Shown in pieces: positions 1 through 11,600 of a DNA stretch of 64,000 nucleotides; positions within the stretch are counted from its first letter, which is position 1; each line of letters begins with the position of its first letter. A program made the translations under genes and the position numbers. A model generated the notes under the pieces. The model searched no databases. It was not told the origin of the DNA and saw nothing but the letters and a program-made list of their open reading frames with translations. Location: assembly GCA_040954595.2 (NCBI GenBank), contig CM082580.2, forward strand, positions 2,728,001-2,792,000. The letters run 5' to 3'. The stretch comes from Balanoglossus misakiensis (lineage: Eukaryota; Hemichordata).

Positions 1-437
1 GAATTTGTTATTCACAAATGTGTAAATCATTATTATTCGATTGAATTTATTGTCAACTTTATACAAAGGAAAAACTGTGATTAATTTTCAATTCGAAAAA
101 TTGTTGGATTCCAGATTGAAATACAATCATTATTATGTTGGTTTTCATGTATCTCGTGGTTGTTAATGTCTATTTCAAATTAAATCAATATGTTTACATA
201 TTTACACACTCAACTCAATAGTAATTTTAGTAGCCTAGTAGCCTATTGTTGTTCATTCTTGTATTTTTACAGTCACACATATACATAAAGCTACCCATTT
301 CAAGTATACCTTACATTTTGTCATTTTGAAAGCTTTGTATAATTAAATACTTGCATGTTATCCTTCTTTTAAAAAAGTGGAAACCTACGGATGTCAAAAT
401 CAGGGGCTAGTTAATACCAATAGGGTTTGTGCCCCTA
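1..437. other. AT-rich intergenic sequence, no gene seen
   Basis: No exon, RNA gene or clear repeat structure is recognisable here. The stretch is AT-rich with short runs only. Confidence 0.5.
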
Positions 438-446
438 TTGGTATTG

Positions 447-767
447 TAGTCTGGTTCCCTGCCCCAATACCACCGCTGGCTGCAATACGCTAAAGGGAAA
501 GGGTCAGGCACGGCCCGATTTCATTCCCAGAAACCTGGGAAAACCACGTGATCATAAACAAGATGGATGCCTCCAATGTCCGTACGCCACATTCATGGAG
601 GTGAAGGAGAGAACGGGAAATGAGTATCTTACAACAACTTATCAACTTAACAACTTAATGTTCGTATGTATTGACCAATGAGAGCCATATTTACAATAGG
701 CCGTGCCTGACCCTTTCCCTTTAGCGTAGCACAGCCAGCGGTGAGAATGAGGCAGGGAACCAGACTA
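447..767. mobile_element. Non-autonomous TIR element with 9-bp target-site duplication (TAG...CTA ends)
   Basis: The ends are inverted repeats: TAGTCTGGTTCCCTGCC on the left and its reverse complement on the right, with further pairing inward (CACCGCTGGCTG, then ACGCTAAAGGGAAAGGGTC). The flanks carry the same 9 bases, TTGGTATTG, at 438-446 and 768-776, which is a perfect target-site duplication. There is no coding capacity. A 9-bp duplication points to a Mutator-like (MULE) mobiliser; Merlin (8-9 bp) is an alternative. Three other elements in the window share the TAG...CTA ends and 9-bp duplications. Confidence 0.85.
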
Positions 768-1560
768 TTGGTATTGTTGGAATTGTTCTTTATTAGGGCC
801 CAAGCGCCCTCAGGCCCTCAGGCGCTTGGTTTTGTTGGGTTTTTTCTTCTACTGTCTTCTTCTTCTGTCGATTTTTTGGTGAGCTAGATCATGAAAATGG
901 CTGAACCTACAAATCTCAAACTTGGCACAATGGTGCAGGCCTGTGAGAGCTGGTGCAGTACCTTCGTGAATGTTTAATTAGTCATGTGACCTGATGACCA
1001 TATATGGGCAAAATTTTCAAATCGGCCTTATTTGCATATGAATGGAGATATCAAAATTATTTAGCAACTTTTGAGGACCATGTGGTCAGTGTCCTACATT
1101 CCAAATGTCAAGGCCGTGGGCCAAGTCTATTTGGAGAAGAAGACTTTTAAATATTATTTTTCATATTTTTGGACCCAGCCTATACTTTAGGCCTATACTT
1201 TCTATAGTTAAAGGCCCTTCTCAACAGTGGGTCAAATCTTTTGTTTCCAATAAACAGTTATGTGCTAACACAAAGGATGTCTTATTTGCCTTCATTGTTC
1301 TGCCCTGCGATTGAGAAAACGGCCTTTAAGCTATGACACTATGTCCACGTCTATGCAATGGTCCTGTACAGTGACTGTCTATTGGCCCGTGAGCAGAATG
1401 GGACCAAAATAAAAGGCAACATTTTGGGCTCACCTGTAACACCTGCTTAACTCATTAATTATGTGCATACCTAATTCTGGGCTAACTAATAGGGCTATAG
1501 GTTTCGTTCTTGTGGGACATGGACCAGTATGGGGTCAAAAAAATTTGCCCAAATTTTGGG

Positions 1561-1583
1561 TCACCTCAGGTGACCTTTGACCT
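1561..1583 (-). promoter_or_regulatory. Nuclear-receptor-like half-site cluster (perfect DR1 plus a DR4-spaced imperfect half-site)
   Basis: On the minus strand this reads AGGTCA-a-AGGTCA followed four bases later by AGGTGA. The first two half-sites are a perfect DR1. The third has one mismatch to AGGTCA. It lies inside the tandem repeat; function is unproven. Confidence 0.4.
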
Positions 1584-1799
1584 ACTTTCCTTTATCTCGG
1601 CATCCAGAGTAGGTACAGACTTGGCGTTTGGAGGGTTGGGACTACAATTGAAAAGCCAAAATTGGGGGTCACCTGTGACACCTGCCTTTCTCATTAATTA
1701 TGTGCATACCTAATTCCAGGCTAACCAATAGGGCTAGAGGTTTGTTTTTTGTTGAACATGGACCAGTATGGAGTCAAAATTTCTTACCCAAATTGTGGG

Positions 1800-1822
1800 T
1801 GACCTCAGGTGACCTTTGACCT
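1800..1822 (-). promoter_or_regulatory. Triple nuclear-receptor-like half-site (DR1 + DR4)
   Basis: Read on the minus strand, three perfect AGGTCA half-sites occur: two spaced by one base (DR1) and a third four bases further (DR4, spacer CCTG). DR1 suits RXR/PPAR/HNF4-type receptors and DR4 suits TR/LXR-type receptors in known animals. The site is part of the repeat, so activity is inference. Confidence 0.45.
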
Positions 1823-3059
1823 ACTTTACCATATCTCGGCATCCAGAGCAGATACAGCCTTGGCATTTGGAGGGATGGAACTCCTAATGGAGCCTTACAC
1901 TTTACCTCATTAATTATGCGCATACCTAATTCTAGGTGAACCAATACGGCTAGAGGTCTGGTTTTTGTTGGACCTGGACTAGTATGAGGTCAATTTTTTT
2001 TGCCTAATTTTCGGATGACCTTAGGTGACAAACTTTCCTATATCTCGGCATCCAGAACAGGTACAGCCTTGGCATTTAGAGGGATTGAACTCTTAATGGA
2101 GTCTTATACTTTACATCATTAATTATGCGCATACCTAATTTCAGACAAACCAATAGGGCTAGAAGTCTGGTTTTTGTTGGACCTGGACTAGTATGGGGTC
2201 AAAACTTTTTTCCCAAATTTCGGGTGACCTCACATGACCTTTGACGTTAATACGACATAAATGCGAATTACTACATAAATTAACAGCCTGCTGACTTTAT
2301 ATTTGGCAAAAATAAAGCACACACCTGTACTGCTTATTGCTATGTTGCTATGTGCAATGTTGGCTTGGGCCCGTTATTGCTGCTTGCAGTTATATTCTTC
2401 TTCCCCATTTTTCGGCCAGGCACTGGATCTGGAAAACCGCAGCACCTACAGGGCTGAAACTTGTTAAGGTGATAGAGGCCAATGAGATGTGCAGTGACTC
2501 GTGAATATTTAATAAGTCACGTGACCTGGCGGCAATTAATAACCAAAATGTTTAAATGGCCCTAATTTGCATATTAATGGCAGCATTTGAATTCTTTTCT
2601 CAAACTTTGTAGACCATATGGCCAAGATACGTTATGCCAAATGTCAAGTCCGAGACCATGTCGATTTTAGAAGAAGATTTTTCTAATATTTTTTCCATAT
2701 TTTTATGGCCTTTGGACCAAGCTATCGGCCTATACTTTCCAATGTTAAGCTATGATCACCTGGAATGTTTGAAAATATGCCCAATATCTCATAGTTTTCT
2801 CAGCCGATGAACTTCAAATTTGGTGTGCAGCTAACCTACATTCCGACAATCATTTCTAGCAAAAAAAATTATATGAAAAATCGACATATTTTTTATATTT
2901 TTTTTTTTTTATGAAATTGATACCTACACTTATACCTCTATAGTTAGGCTATGTCTACATCTTATTGTGGGATTCGGGAACGTGCCAATGTCTTGGACAG
3001 TGGAACCAAAATAAAAAGCCAAATTCGGGGGGTCACCTGAGGTCACCAAAAAATTTGGG

Positions 3060-3082
3060 TGACCTCAGGTGACCTTTGACCT
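3060..3082 (-). promoter_or_regulatory. Triple nuclear-receptor-like half-site (DR1 + DR4)
   Basis: Same three perfect AGGTCA half-sites with spacings 1 and 4 as at 1800-1822, in the second tandem copy of the repeat. About 25 bases upstream (3031-3045) is a further GGTCACCTGAGGTCACC cluster in mixed orientation. Confidence 0.45.
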
Positions 3083-3531
3083 ACTTTCCCATACTAGTAT
3101 CTCGGTATCCAGAGCAGGTACAGCCTTGGTATTTGAAGGGATTGAACCACAATGAAAAGCCAAATTTTGGGGTCACCTGTGACACCTGCTTAATTCATTA
3201 ATTATGTGCATACTTAATTCCAGGCTAACCAATAGGGCTAGAAGTTTGTTTTTTGTTGAACATGGAAGAGTATGTTTTTTTTTGCTAAAATTGTGGCTTG
3301 CCTTTGACCTACTTTCCCATATCTTGGTACGGTACCCACAGCAGATACAGCCTTGGCATTCACTGGTTACCATGGGAACCGCTTGTGCCCCACCAATGCT
3401 GCTTGCAGCTTTAATTATTCATTTTAATTATCCCTGTAAACCAATAAACCTTGCTTTGTGGGCTATTTATATACTATTGTTTGCCAAATGCTGTTTTTGT
3501 CATAGAATCATTTTATCTTTAACATTATCAG

Positions 3532-4135
3532 GAATAGGACGAAAGCTTGACAGACTTGCTGGCCAGAAGGACTGTTCTGATATAAAACCATGGAAACAGT
3601 CTATCATCAATCATATGTACTGGTCAGCTGCTTCAACTCCAGACAACAGAAGGGAAATGATTATGGCAAAGTGGTGCTCCCTGATAGACCAATCATCCTG
3701 ACCGTATATATCCAGAATGTGCCCATGGACCACTTGAAGGAGAAGATGCAAACAAAATGTGGCTTCATCCAAGTGAGTCAATACAGACAGATACATTCTT
3801 TTTCTAAATGCCCTCAAGCTATATTCTTGTTTGTTTTACAGTTTGAAATAATTTTAACAATTTCTTTGAGGTAATGTGAGTGCTTTAATACTTTTAAAAC
3901 CAGTATAAAGCATGTTTACTTCAAATTTTGTGTATTTGTAATTGTTTAACAAAAATTATTACTTTTACGTCACGTCATTACACAGTAATCTGTAGTCATA
4001 ATCAAACCTCTCATTGCAGACAGCAAGGCTGCTGTAAAGTTGGAGAATCTCCTGACATCAAAGACTCTGCTTAAAGACATCAGCAAGTTGTCAGCAGGCT
4101 ACCAAACATCTGGTCTTGAAGCTTTCCAGTCTTGA
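3532..4135 (+). pseudogene. Two-exon pseudogene fragment of an unnamed invertebrate protein family
   Basis: Exon 1 (3532-3772, after an AG acceptor, ending at GTGAGT) reads RKLDRLAGQKDCSDIKPW, SIINHMYWSAASTP and MIMAKWCSL, then hits a stop. A second frame continues with YPECAHGPLEGEDANKMW, so a frameshift or deletion separates them. Exon 2 (4020-4135) follows a CAG acceptor in matching phase and reads KAAVKLENLL, LLKDISKLSAGYQTSGLEAF, then TGA. The pattern (PW..SI.NH.YW..AST, YP.CAHG, LL.DI..LS...TS.LE.F) resembles from memory a large family of uncharacterised, probably transposon-linked proteins in marine invertebrate genomes. I cannot give a curated name. The frameshift, missing middle and early stop mark it as decayed. 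Confidence 0.5.
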
Positions 4136-4257
4136 AAGTGGCCTTTTTAGGTATACTTACCTGAACATTTCAAAATGAGTAATGCCTTGTTTTTTCTATG
4201 TTTTACTTTTTTCTCATACAGCACAGATAGTAGCATGTGTAAATAATTATTGTTTAA

Positions 4258-4715
4258 AGGGGAAATCCGGTGTAGCTGATTTCAACATAATTTGGTAGCT
4301 TTGAGGTCACTCTTTCAGAAAAAAAACGTGTTCGCTATGTATAAGTCGCACGATTTTTAACAAAATCGAGGGAAAGTTGGCAGAATTTCCAATATGGCGT
4401 TTACTGTAATTTGAATCATGGGAAAAAAAGCCTCAGGACCAACTTCTGCCCACCTTGGTGTGGGTGATACCATTTTCCGATTGGTGTCAATGTGTCACAA
4501 GCTAAGCGTATTTGCATATTTTTCACCGGTTATAGCTCATGAAAACTGTCAATAGATGACAAATTTTCGACTTTGCTGATGATTGTTTATCAACTGATGT
4601 AAAGAACAAACAATAGCTATGAAAATACGCCTAGTCTGTCGCCCAGTGACACCAATCGGAGAATGGTATCACCCACACCATGGTGGGCGGAAGTTGGTCC
4701 TGGCGCTTTTTTTGT
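4258..4715. mobile_element. Truncated TTAA-target MITE (AGGGGAAATCC family)
   Basis: It starts right after TTAA at 4254-4257 with AGGGGAAATCCGG and matches the complete 619-bp element at 55199-55817 through the loop. The right terminal arm is lost near 4715. No coding capacity. Confidence 0.7.
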
Positions 4716-5197
4716 TGTGTGAGGCCAGACAGAATTTGAATAATTCGACCAATAAATATTTGAGCAAACGTCCAAGTACACTCATATTTTTCCAGTTTTA
4801 TGGGGGGATTTTTACCATAATGAGAATTGACACTTTTAAACGTTTACAGATACATATATTTCTATGAAGGCAAGGGGACTTCAAAATTGCACCACAGAAT
4901 TTAACAACTGTCAGTGAAAAGCGGACATGCTTTTAGATTCTCTAGTCATTTGTACTTTTTCCATGCAAATAAACAACTTTGAAGATGTTTTCTGCTTTTT
5001 CTTTCATTACGGAATTAGTACTGGGGTACTTGTGTGACATTGAAAGTTGGAAGGAATCCCTTCAAGAAAATATACCCCCCCCCCCTCCCCAAGAAATAGA
5101 CAGAATCTGGTCAGACTCAATTTTGCAATCTTGTACAAATCACAATCAAATACAGGAAGTCCCAAATTCCGCACTCGAGAAACAAAAAAACCTCCTG

Positions 5198-5201
5198 TAT
5201 T

Positions 5202-5232
<31 letters not shown>

Positions 5233-6215
5233 CACTTTAAAAGCGTGTCCGATTTACCCATTGAGTAATATTCACTGGGGCTCATAGAATACAAGAGAAT
5301 ACATTTGGGGAAAAATAGATAAAAGTGACTCTCAAAAATGAGTCAATTACAGAGGAATGTTATTCTTAAAGTTTTAAAATTATTTACATTTGTAGCATAT
5401 TTTACTCTAGGTGGTAAGTAATTCCAAACGTTCGTTGCCATGTAATGAATGGTTTTCTTTCCAGCGTTAGTGTAGCATCTTGGAGGATAATGGAATGTGT
5501 CACATACGTATTCATATGACATTGTAATTCTGGCTGCCTTAAATAGGTTTTCAATTTGCGCTAAGAGGTCAAATCACACTGCATTCTGGGTAAAAAGTCG
5601 ACAACTCACTGTAGTAAGAGATAGAAGAAATGATATGTTTACTGTATTTCATGACTTCCTTTGGTCAACCATATCTGTCTTTGTAGTTACCATTAAACTT
5701 TTTTCACATTTTGTTATTTTTTTCTGTTAAAAAGTTTCAGAATGACCCATCATCACTTTAGCTTATAAAATTGGCCATCTTGAAATTGTGTCGACCATAT
5801 GAGATTTTCATCACTCACTTAGGTAGCTTAAAACCTATTTAAGGTAGGGAGAATTGTGAACAAATTACAAAGGTAACTCCGACTCGAAGCATTATTTGAC
5901 AGACATCTCCTTACGGTTACAGCAAGAAAATTAAAACATCTTTGTCTCACTGATAATACATCTGTGACAGCAGAAAGATCTACCGATGAGAAATCATTGG
6001 GAAATTCAAATAACACACGCAAGGCTCTCTTTTGCAAAATAAATATCTTATCTAAAATTACCCCAAACAACATTAGAACACTGAATTAAGCCATAATACA
6101 AAGTGATACGATTGCATCTTGGGATTAATGGAAGAAGTCGACCAATCAGGCCAATACGTTTACTTAAAACATTACATAACTTATCAATAGTTGTTCCATC
6201 GCAATGTTGCATAAA
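5198..6215 (-). pseudogene. 3' end of a non-LTR retrotransposon (LINE) reverse-transcriptase ORF, interrupted by a MITE
   Basis: Read on the minus strand, 6215-5856 encodes the C-terminal part of a jockey/CR1-type LINE ORF: LSKRIGLIGRLLPLIPRC, then, after one frameshift, KIFILQKRALRVLFEF and RSYLCNLFTI. The frame resumes beyond an inserted element at 5529-5380 with TMSYEYVCDTFHYPPRCY, ATNVWNYLPPRV and NNFKTLRITF, ending in a stop. That is the usual tR.....WN.LP....FK end of such ORFs. A 3' UTR follows and ends in a (TAAA)n tail at about 5232-5198, typical of LINE 3' ends. The copy is 5'-truncated and dead. Confidence 0.75.
5530..5851. mobile_element. MITE with AATT target duplication, inserted in the LINE
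   Basis: The inverted termini are CTGGCTGCCTTAAATAGG on the left against CTCCCTACCTTAAATAGG (reverse of the right end). It is flanked by AATT at 5526-5529 and 5852-5855. Removing the element and one AATT restores the LINE reading frame across the site (LFT-ITMSYEY), which independently fixes the boundaries. A second copy lies at 21705-22045, also next to AATT. No coding capacity. Confidence 0.8.
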
Positions 6216-6323
6216 GACCTAAATTAGAACCATAAATCTACTTCAGATATTTGTGAGTCTGAAATGTGGACAGATAAACATGATAAAGAATCCCCACTTC
6301 TGCCTGTTATTTTATACTTCTAG

Positions 6324-8209
6324 GTTGCAGCAAGATTAAAAGAGAAGAATCCTTCTATGATTTCTGTACATTGTGTTGCCCATAGGTTGGCTTTGGCTGC
6401 TTCACAGGATATGAATGGGGTACCATATTTGAAAAGGTGGAGTACAACATTACACCAGCTCTACGGGTATTATCAAAATTCGGCAGTGAGAATGGTTGGT
6501 CTTACAGAAATTCAGGTAAATATCTTAATGCATTGTATTATTTGGACTGGTTTTATGTCATTTTTTTATATTTTTTAAGATCATTTTATTTGTTTTATCT
6601 AAATATTACAAAACAAAAATTTACGACATAAGTGTCAAAAAGCCTGCCCATTTTTCTTAGCAATTTCGCTATTAATTTCGTTTTCAATCCTTATCCTGCA
6701 TATCAATTGTTCTTTGAAAAGAGAAAATATACAGAAATTCTAAAAAGTGTATGTGGTCTTGTTTTGACAGATTAACCATGATTTATAAATTGAAAACATT
6801 GCAATTACAATGGCATGAGTGACAGGGTTATCAAAATCATTTTTTCCAAATATCAAATCCTTTAAAGTACATGTCGAATACGACCCCTTTACAATTACTG
6901 ACCCTATTCCAGAAATCGTTAAGGCATCAGCAATCCCAAAACCTGTGTTTCTGGGTCCCAACTGTGTTACATACTCTACATAAATTTGTATTTGACTTTT
7001 TCCATTTCTGTTATTTGTTCTGATTTGGTGAAATACAATGCAGGAATTTGTACATGAAGGCACAAAGTCGTTGTTTGTTTGTTAAGGCGACAGTTCTTGA
7101 AATCCAATCCACATTCAAGTTGACCAGTCTATTCCACAGTTATATGAAGACTGAAAATTCACATTTTGACTAAAGGAGGTATTGCATGAAACCGTCAAGA
7201 CTTTTTCAGAGGCCTATTTCTCATCAAAGACAACACTAAAAACCTATAAACCATACATATTCTGGAAGCTGAGTTTTTAAACTTTTGTTTGAGTTACAAA
7301 ACTAGAGTACCAGGCAAATAACCGACAAGTTTGTGTTGCGTTATCTGCTTTCATTGAGGAGAAACAGCGTTTGCAAGTTACAAAATTTGATCAAATTCAC
7401 GATGAGTTGTATTGAATCAAAGCTTATTTCCCGCCGGGGACACTTAATCAACTACAAACTTTGTTGAATTGTTGGATTGGTCGCACAGAATCACCTGTTA
7501 AAATTTGAGCCCATATAGGCCAACGCAGAGCGAAGCTAATTAGGTCTAAAGTTGTCAAAAGCAGTGGAAATGCAAACCGAGAAAAATGGCAATTTGCATT
7601 GTTGACACTTATTTCTTAAGCTACAGACTCATTCAGAAAAGTGCTATTTTGGGTGATTATGCACCATTTCCGCCAAGACACATTTGTGAGAATGTGGGTC
7701 AGTATTAGACCTACCAATTTATGTAAACAAGAAAAATTTTGTAAAAATCACAACTTTTCATGCAATACCACCTCAAGTTAGTATTGCCCAAGTTGGTTTT
7801 ATGTCATATTGCATTTGTGTTGTGGATACATGTACATGTATCAATGCAGGCAAATGTCTGAACACAAAAAGTTGATCCATAATTGTGTTGTTCTGGTTTT
7901 GAATTGTCATTATAAACAATTGTTTGTCATTAAAAAGAACAAATATTTCCACATCTTTTTTAATTTTCAGAAAATCCCTGGTGAAAAAGGCAAAATCTGT
8001 GAGATGGCTGCCTGACCACACAGCTGTTGATGCTATCAGGAAGTTTTTTGCCTTCAGTGACTGTGAGCCTTGAAAAAGAAGCTGAAGAGCGACATGATGC
8101 CACTGCAGTTAGTCTGTCTACATTTGTCATGCAGTTCAACTTCATTGCCAGCCTGCAAATGTTGACTGATGTGTTACCACTTTTGTCCAGGTTATCTCTG
8201 CTGTTTCAG
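6324..8209 (+). pseudogene. hAT-derived ZNF862-like copy, two exons, decayed
   Basis: Exon 6324-6515 starts after TAG and ends at GTAAAT; it reads VAARLKEKNPSMISVHCVAH, RLALAASQDM and YYQNSAVRMVGL, the hAT-core segment typical of ZNF862/KIAA1586-type proteins. Exon 7971-8209 (CAG acceptor, ending at GTCAGT) reads KAKSVRWLPDHTAVDAIRK, then after one extra T in a T-run LPSVTVSLEKEAEERHDA and MLTDVLPLLSRLSLLFQ. An in-frame stop near the start and the T-run shift make it non-functional. Intron positions match the copy at 44.2-46.7 kb. The 1455-base intron holds a probable MITE (7174-7775). N- and C-terminal exons are absent. Confidence 0.75.
7174..7775. mobile_element. Probable MITE with GAGGTATTGCATGAAA-type termini
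   Basis: GGAGGTATTGCATGAAA on the left faces TTTTCATGCAATACCACCTC on the right, giving inverted ends of about 18 bp with one indel. It lies in the intron of the hAT copy, and that intron is much longer than the matching one at 44.9-45.1 kb. No clear target duplication was identified. Confidence 0.45.
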
Positions 8210-8682
8210 GTCAGTCTGTTGCATTTCTCATACATGTGTGAAGAACACTGAACAGTCCTGTTACACTTAACCTTACATAATTCTCCTTTTTTAGAGAAAC
8301 ATGACATTGATCTAACAATCTTAGAGACAGTTGTCACTTCGACCACAGTAGCCATCAGGCAGCTGATACAGCACTAAGGACAGCACATATACCAAAAGAA
8401 TTTACCGAACCAACAATACTACAAGGACCTGTGCTCACGACCAGGCTGTACAGATGGGTCCATCAGAGTGGTTTACTAGGCTTAACCCCAAATAAAACAA
8501 AGTTAGGGGTTTTCAGTTAATGATCAGTTTGATTAACTACAGGTATGTAGAAAATTTGACTATTATCGACTGTATATATTTGTGGCAGTTCCAAACTGTG
8601 GCCTATTGAGCGAAGGTAAAGAATCATTGATTCAAATCCAGACGTTGATGCTAGGCACTTCTGGTGTTCTAATCTTCATTAT

Positions 8683-11600
8683 TTAGATTTCTTCAACATA
8701 AGATTCTGGAAAAATGCCAACACTTCCATTGAGTTCTCCTAGCCACCAACCGTCACCTTGTTTTTCATGTACATTGATTATGTCACCTATAAAACAATAG
8801 AAAATTAATCAAAGAAAAAAATGATATAGTTCTTGATGTCATTTTATGTCTTAGCCCACCCACCGACCCACCCCCAAAAAGTGGCATCATAGTCCAGTGC
8901 TCCCAACGTCTGCTCTACACCTATGTCAGGTCACGTGACAAAGATGTTATGCTTACTGATCGAATGTGCATGCGACCTAAAATTCCATGTCAGGCATATT
9001 AGCCAATCACCTGAAGCAGTGTCTAACATTACAACAGCGAATGAGAGCGCAAGCTCAAGTGGATTTGGAGAGACATCTTGATTTAAAGAAGATAGATTGA
9101 TTCCCAGAAGAAGAAAAAAGAAGCTGTGTCCCAGTATCAATTTTGACATTTTGTTGGGACACTAAACAAAACTCTTATTTTTTGCCTTACTTTCATAGCA
9201 TGAAAAATAACTTGGATTGATTCAGTAAAGTATAGGAAGTACTTGAGAGAAAAATTTACTATTAGATGCAAATTTTGACAAAAATGCAGGGATAAACATT
9301 TCCATTAAATTCTGGTATGTGGGACAGATTAAACAAAAATAGCGTCAAGGACACTGTGGTCCCATTTGGGGATTACACAGGTAGGTAGGGACATTTTTTT
9401 TATATTGCAATTTTTTTATATCTTTGGCCCCCGTAGTGTAGAAGAATGGCGTCATAATTATTGCGTGATTCTCGCAATTTTTCATAAATTTTGTATATTT
9501 GACATCTTTATTTTTACTTCCAGTTTACGAAGCTCAAAACAGTTTAGCGTTTGCGGGCTACAATTAGGGTAGGTCGGGTAATCGGAACAGCACATACTTT
9601 TTATTTGGCCTTTATATGGAAACAGTGGTACATCAGCGAACCTATATCAAGTCAGACTCAACTTTACACTTGACTTACATTTCTTTTGACTTACCTGGAG
9701 ATATCATCAATTCATCTTTTTGGCTTGCTACGAAGTCATATAAAACTTTGCAACGACACACTATATCTGGTGGAAAGTCGGCAAATTCTTCATCTGTAAG
9801 CATAATATTTGGCAAAAGTGTTACATCCTAGTCACACACAAAAACTTAAATTTTCATTCAAAATTTTTTAGTGTCATGAAATTGACCAGCAATATTTAAA
9901 TGTCTTTCTTTTCTCTCTATTTTGAAAATTGCTGAGCATGGGGACTGCTGTGAAATTACTGAGTACTAAAAATAGCACCAATGGCACTGTTGTACAGTTA
10001 GATGGTCAAAACATACTCATAGCATATGATTCTGGTAACTCTAAGTCAGGAGGGGGTAAAAGCGGCTGCAGGCCATAGGTGTTTTATAATAAACCTCAAC
10101 ACGTTGGTCACGTGACCGGTTTATATATTTTCTGCTATTTCCCTAGGGATTCATAATCGAGTCTATTTTCCTATCAGGTGACGGATTCTGGCGAATCACG
10201 ACACAGTATTAGCATGAGGTATATTATAATTACCAATGTGAGCTCCTTCTGCTGGGGTTCTTGCCAAAGCTGTAGCGCCCTCAATATTGCTTTTGTTCAC
10301 GCCACTTCCACCAGTAACAGGAATATTCAACATATTCTGTTGTTGCCCCTGCATAGTAAAGTAAACTATGACACAAGTGTATGACCCCTGCACATGATCT
10401 GCATTAGTGCTAAGCATGCATATGTCTGGAAATTATTACTGTCACATTCGTTAAGACTTCAAAATTGTCCCCGTGCTTAAATGTAGTTTAAAGGGGCTAA
10501 ACGAGGCTAGGCAATTTTCCATGTTTATCAACTGCTTTGCTCGGTGATTATTTCCCGCCAAATATGCTAATTTTCACCTGAGAGGTCTTATATCCGCAAC
10601 CAAATACCCGCGCTAGCCGTTTATAACCTCTAAATAAGGGCATGAAACACACACACACACACACCATTATGCGCATGGACATGGAAAAAAGCTAGTATAT
10701 CATTAAATTTGTATAACTATGATACTAGTAATTGTGATCATATTCAAGATAAAGTCTTCCAATCTGCTGTCAAAAGGCAAATTTTCATTTTAAAAATAGG
10801 AGATATTTACCAATTTGTCCTTGCTACTTGTAATGTATGGACTTAACCTGTGTTCCGGTTTAGCTTTTCTATCCATCAAAGCTAATGCACATTGTAGTTT
10901 GTACTGACTTGCTTCCAGGGTGTCAATCATTGCGTCTGCCTGGAAAAAAAATAATAGCTATGTTGTTATATTCATAAAATTTAAAGTTGCAGATTGAATC
11001 TTGTGTGGATGGGATCCATGTCAGCACATCAAGGAGTCTGTGAACCTGGTTCAAGTAATGGACTTAAATACAGAACGTATTAAAGGGACAAAGTCTCTCT
11101 CTCGCTGCCCTTTTTCCATTAATTATGTTTGATACAAGACACCGTTTATGTTATTCTACGTGTGGATAAATAGTGAATCAATGTTCAACCACACACAACT
11201 TCAATCCCACTTGTACACACAAGAGTGAAAATCTCGCCAAATGAATAATCGGTCTCTACCATTTTTTCATTTTGGCGAGATTTTTACTCTCATATCCTAC
11301 AAACGGGATGGAAGTTGTGTGTGTTCGAATGTTGATTCACTATATATCCACATGTAGAATAACATAGACGGTGTCTTGTATCAAAAATAACTAATGTAAA
11401 AAGATCAGAGAGAAACTTTGTCCCTTTAATCCAGCTTGTAACACCATGGACTCTGATAATTTATGCTTTTTGAGAATATATCCTTTGACATATCTGGAGA
11501 TTGATTGAAGTTAATGAAAAAATACCTAATAGAGGACAGAAAAGTATTTCTACAGAATACAAAAATGTAGGTCTGTACAGTAAAACTACAAATGAAGAAG

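Larger units (their letters stand above)
793..3420. repeat. Interspersed repeat in two tandem copies, with internal units of about 211-239 bp
   Basis: Two related copies lie head to tail (about 793-2390 and 2390-3420). Each starts near a GGGCC-rich, TTCTTCTTC-rich segment and ends in a GCTGCTTGCAG motif. Inside, a unit recurs with CATATCTCGGCATCCAGAG, CAGCCTTGGCATTTG, CATTAATTATG and CCAATAGGGCTAGA. Spacing of the shared TGACCT motifs is about 239, 212 and 211 bp in the first copy. Further copies lie at 26921-27175 and, on the other strand, about 56505-56585. No coding potential; the family is not one I can name. Confidence 0.75.

Noticed and set aside
4979-5287. 102-codon plus-strand frame with a proline run and Phe-Ile-Tyr-Leu repeats
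   Set aside because: It crosses a C-run and the (TAAA)n tail of the minus-strand LINE; not a gene.
10843-10848. Alternative donor GTTAAG for NOSTRIN exon 11
   Set aside because: It would put exon 12 in a frame with a TGA; using GTAAAT at 10810 keeps the frame open and phase 0.
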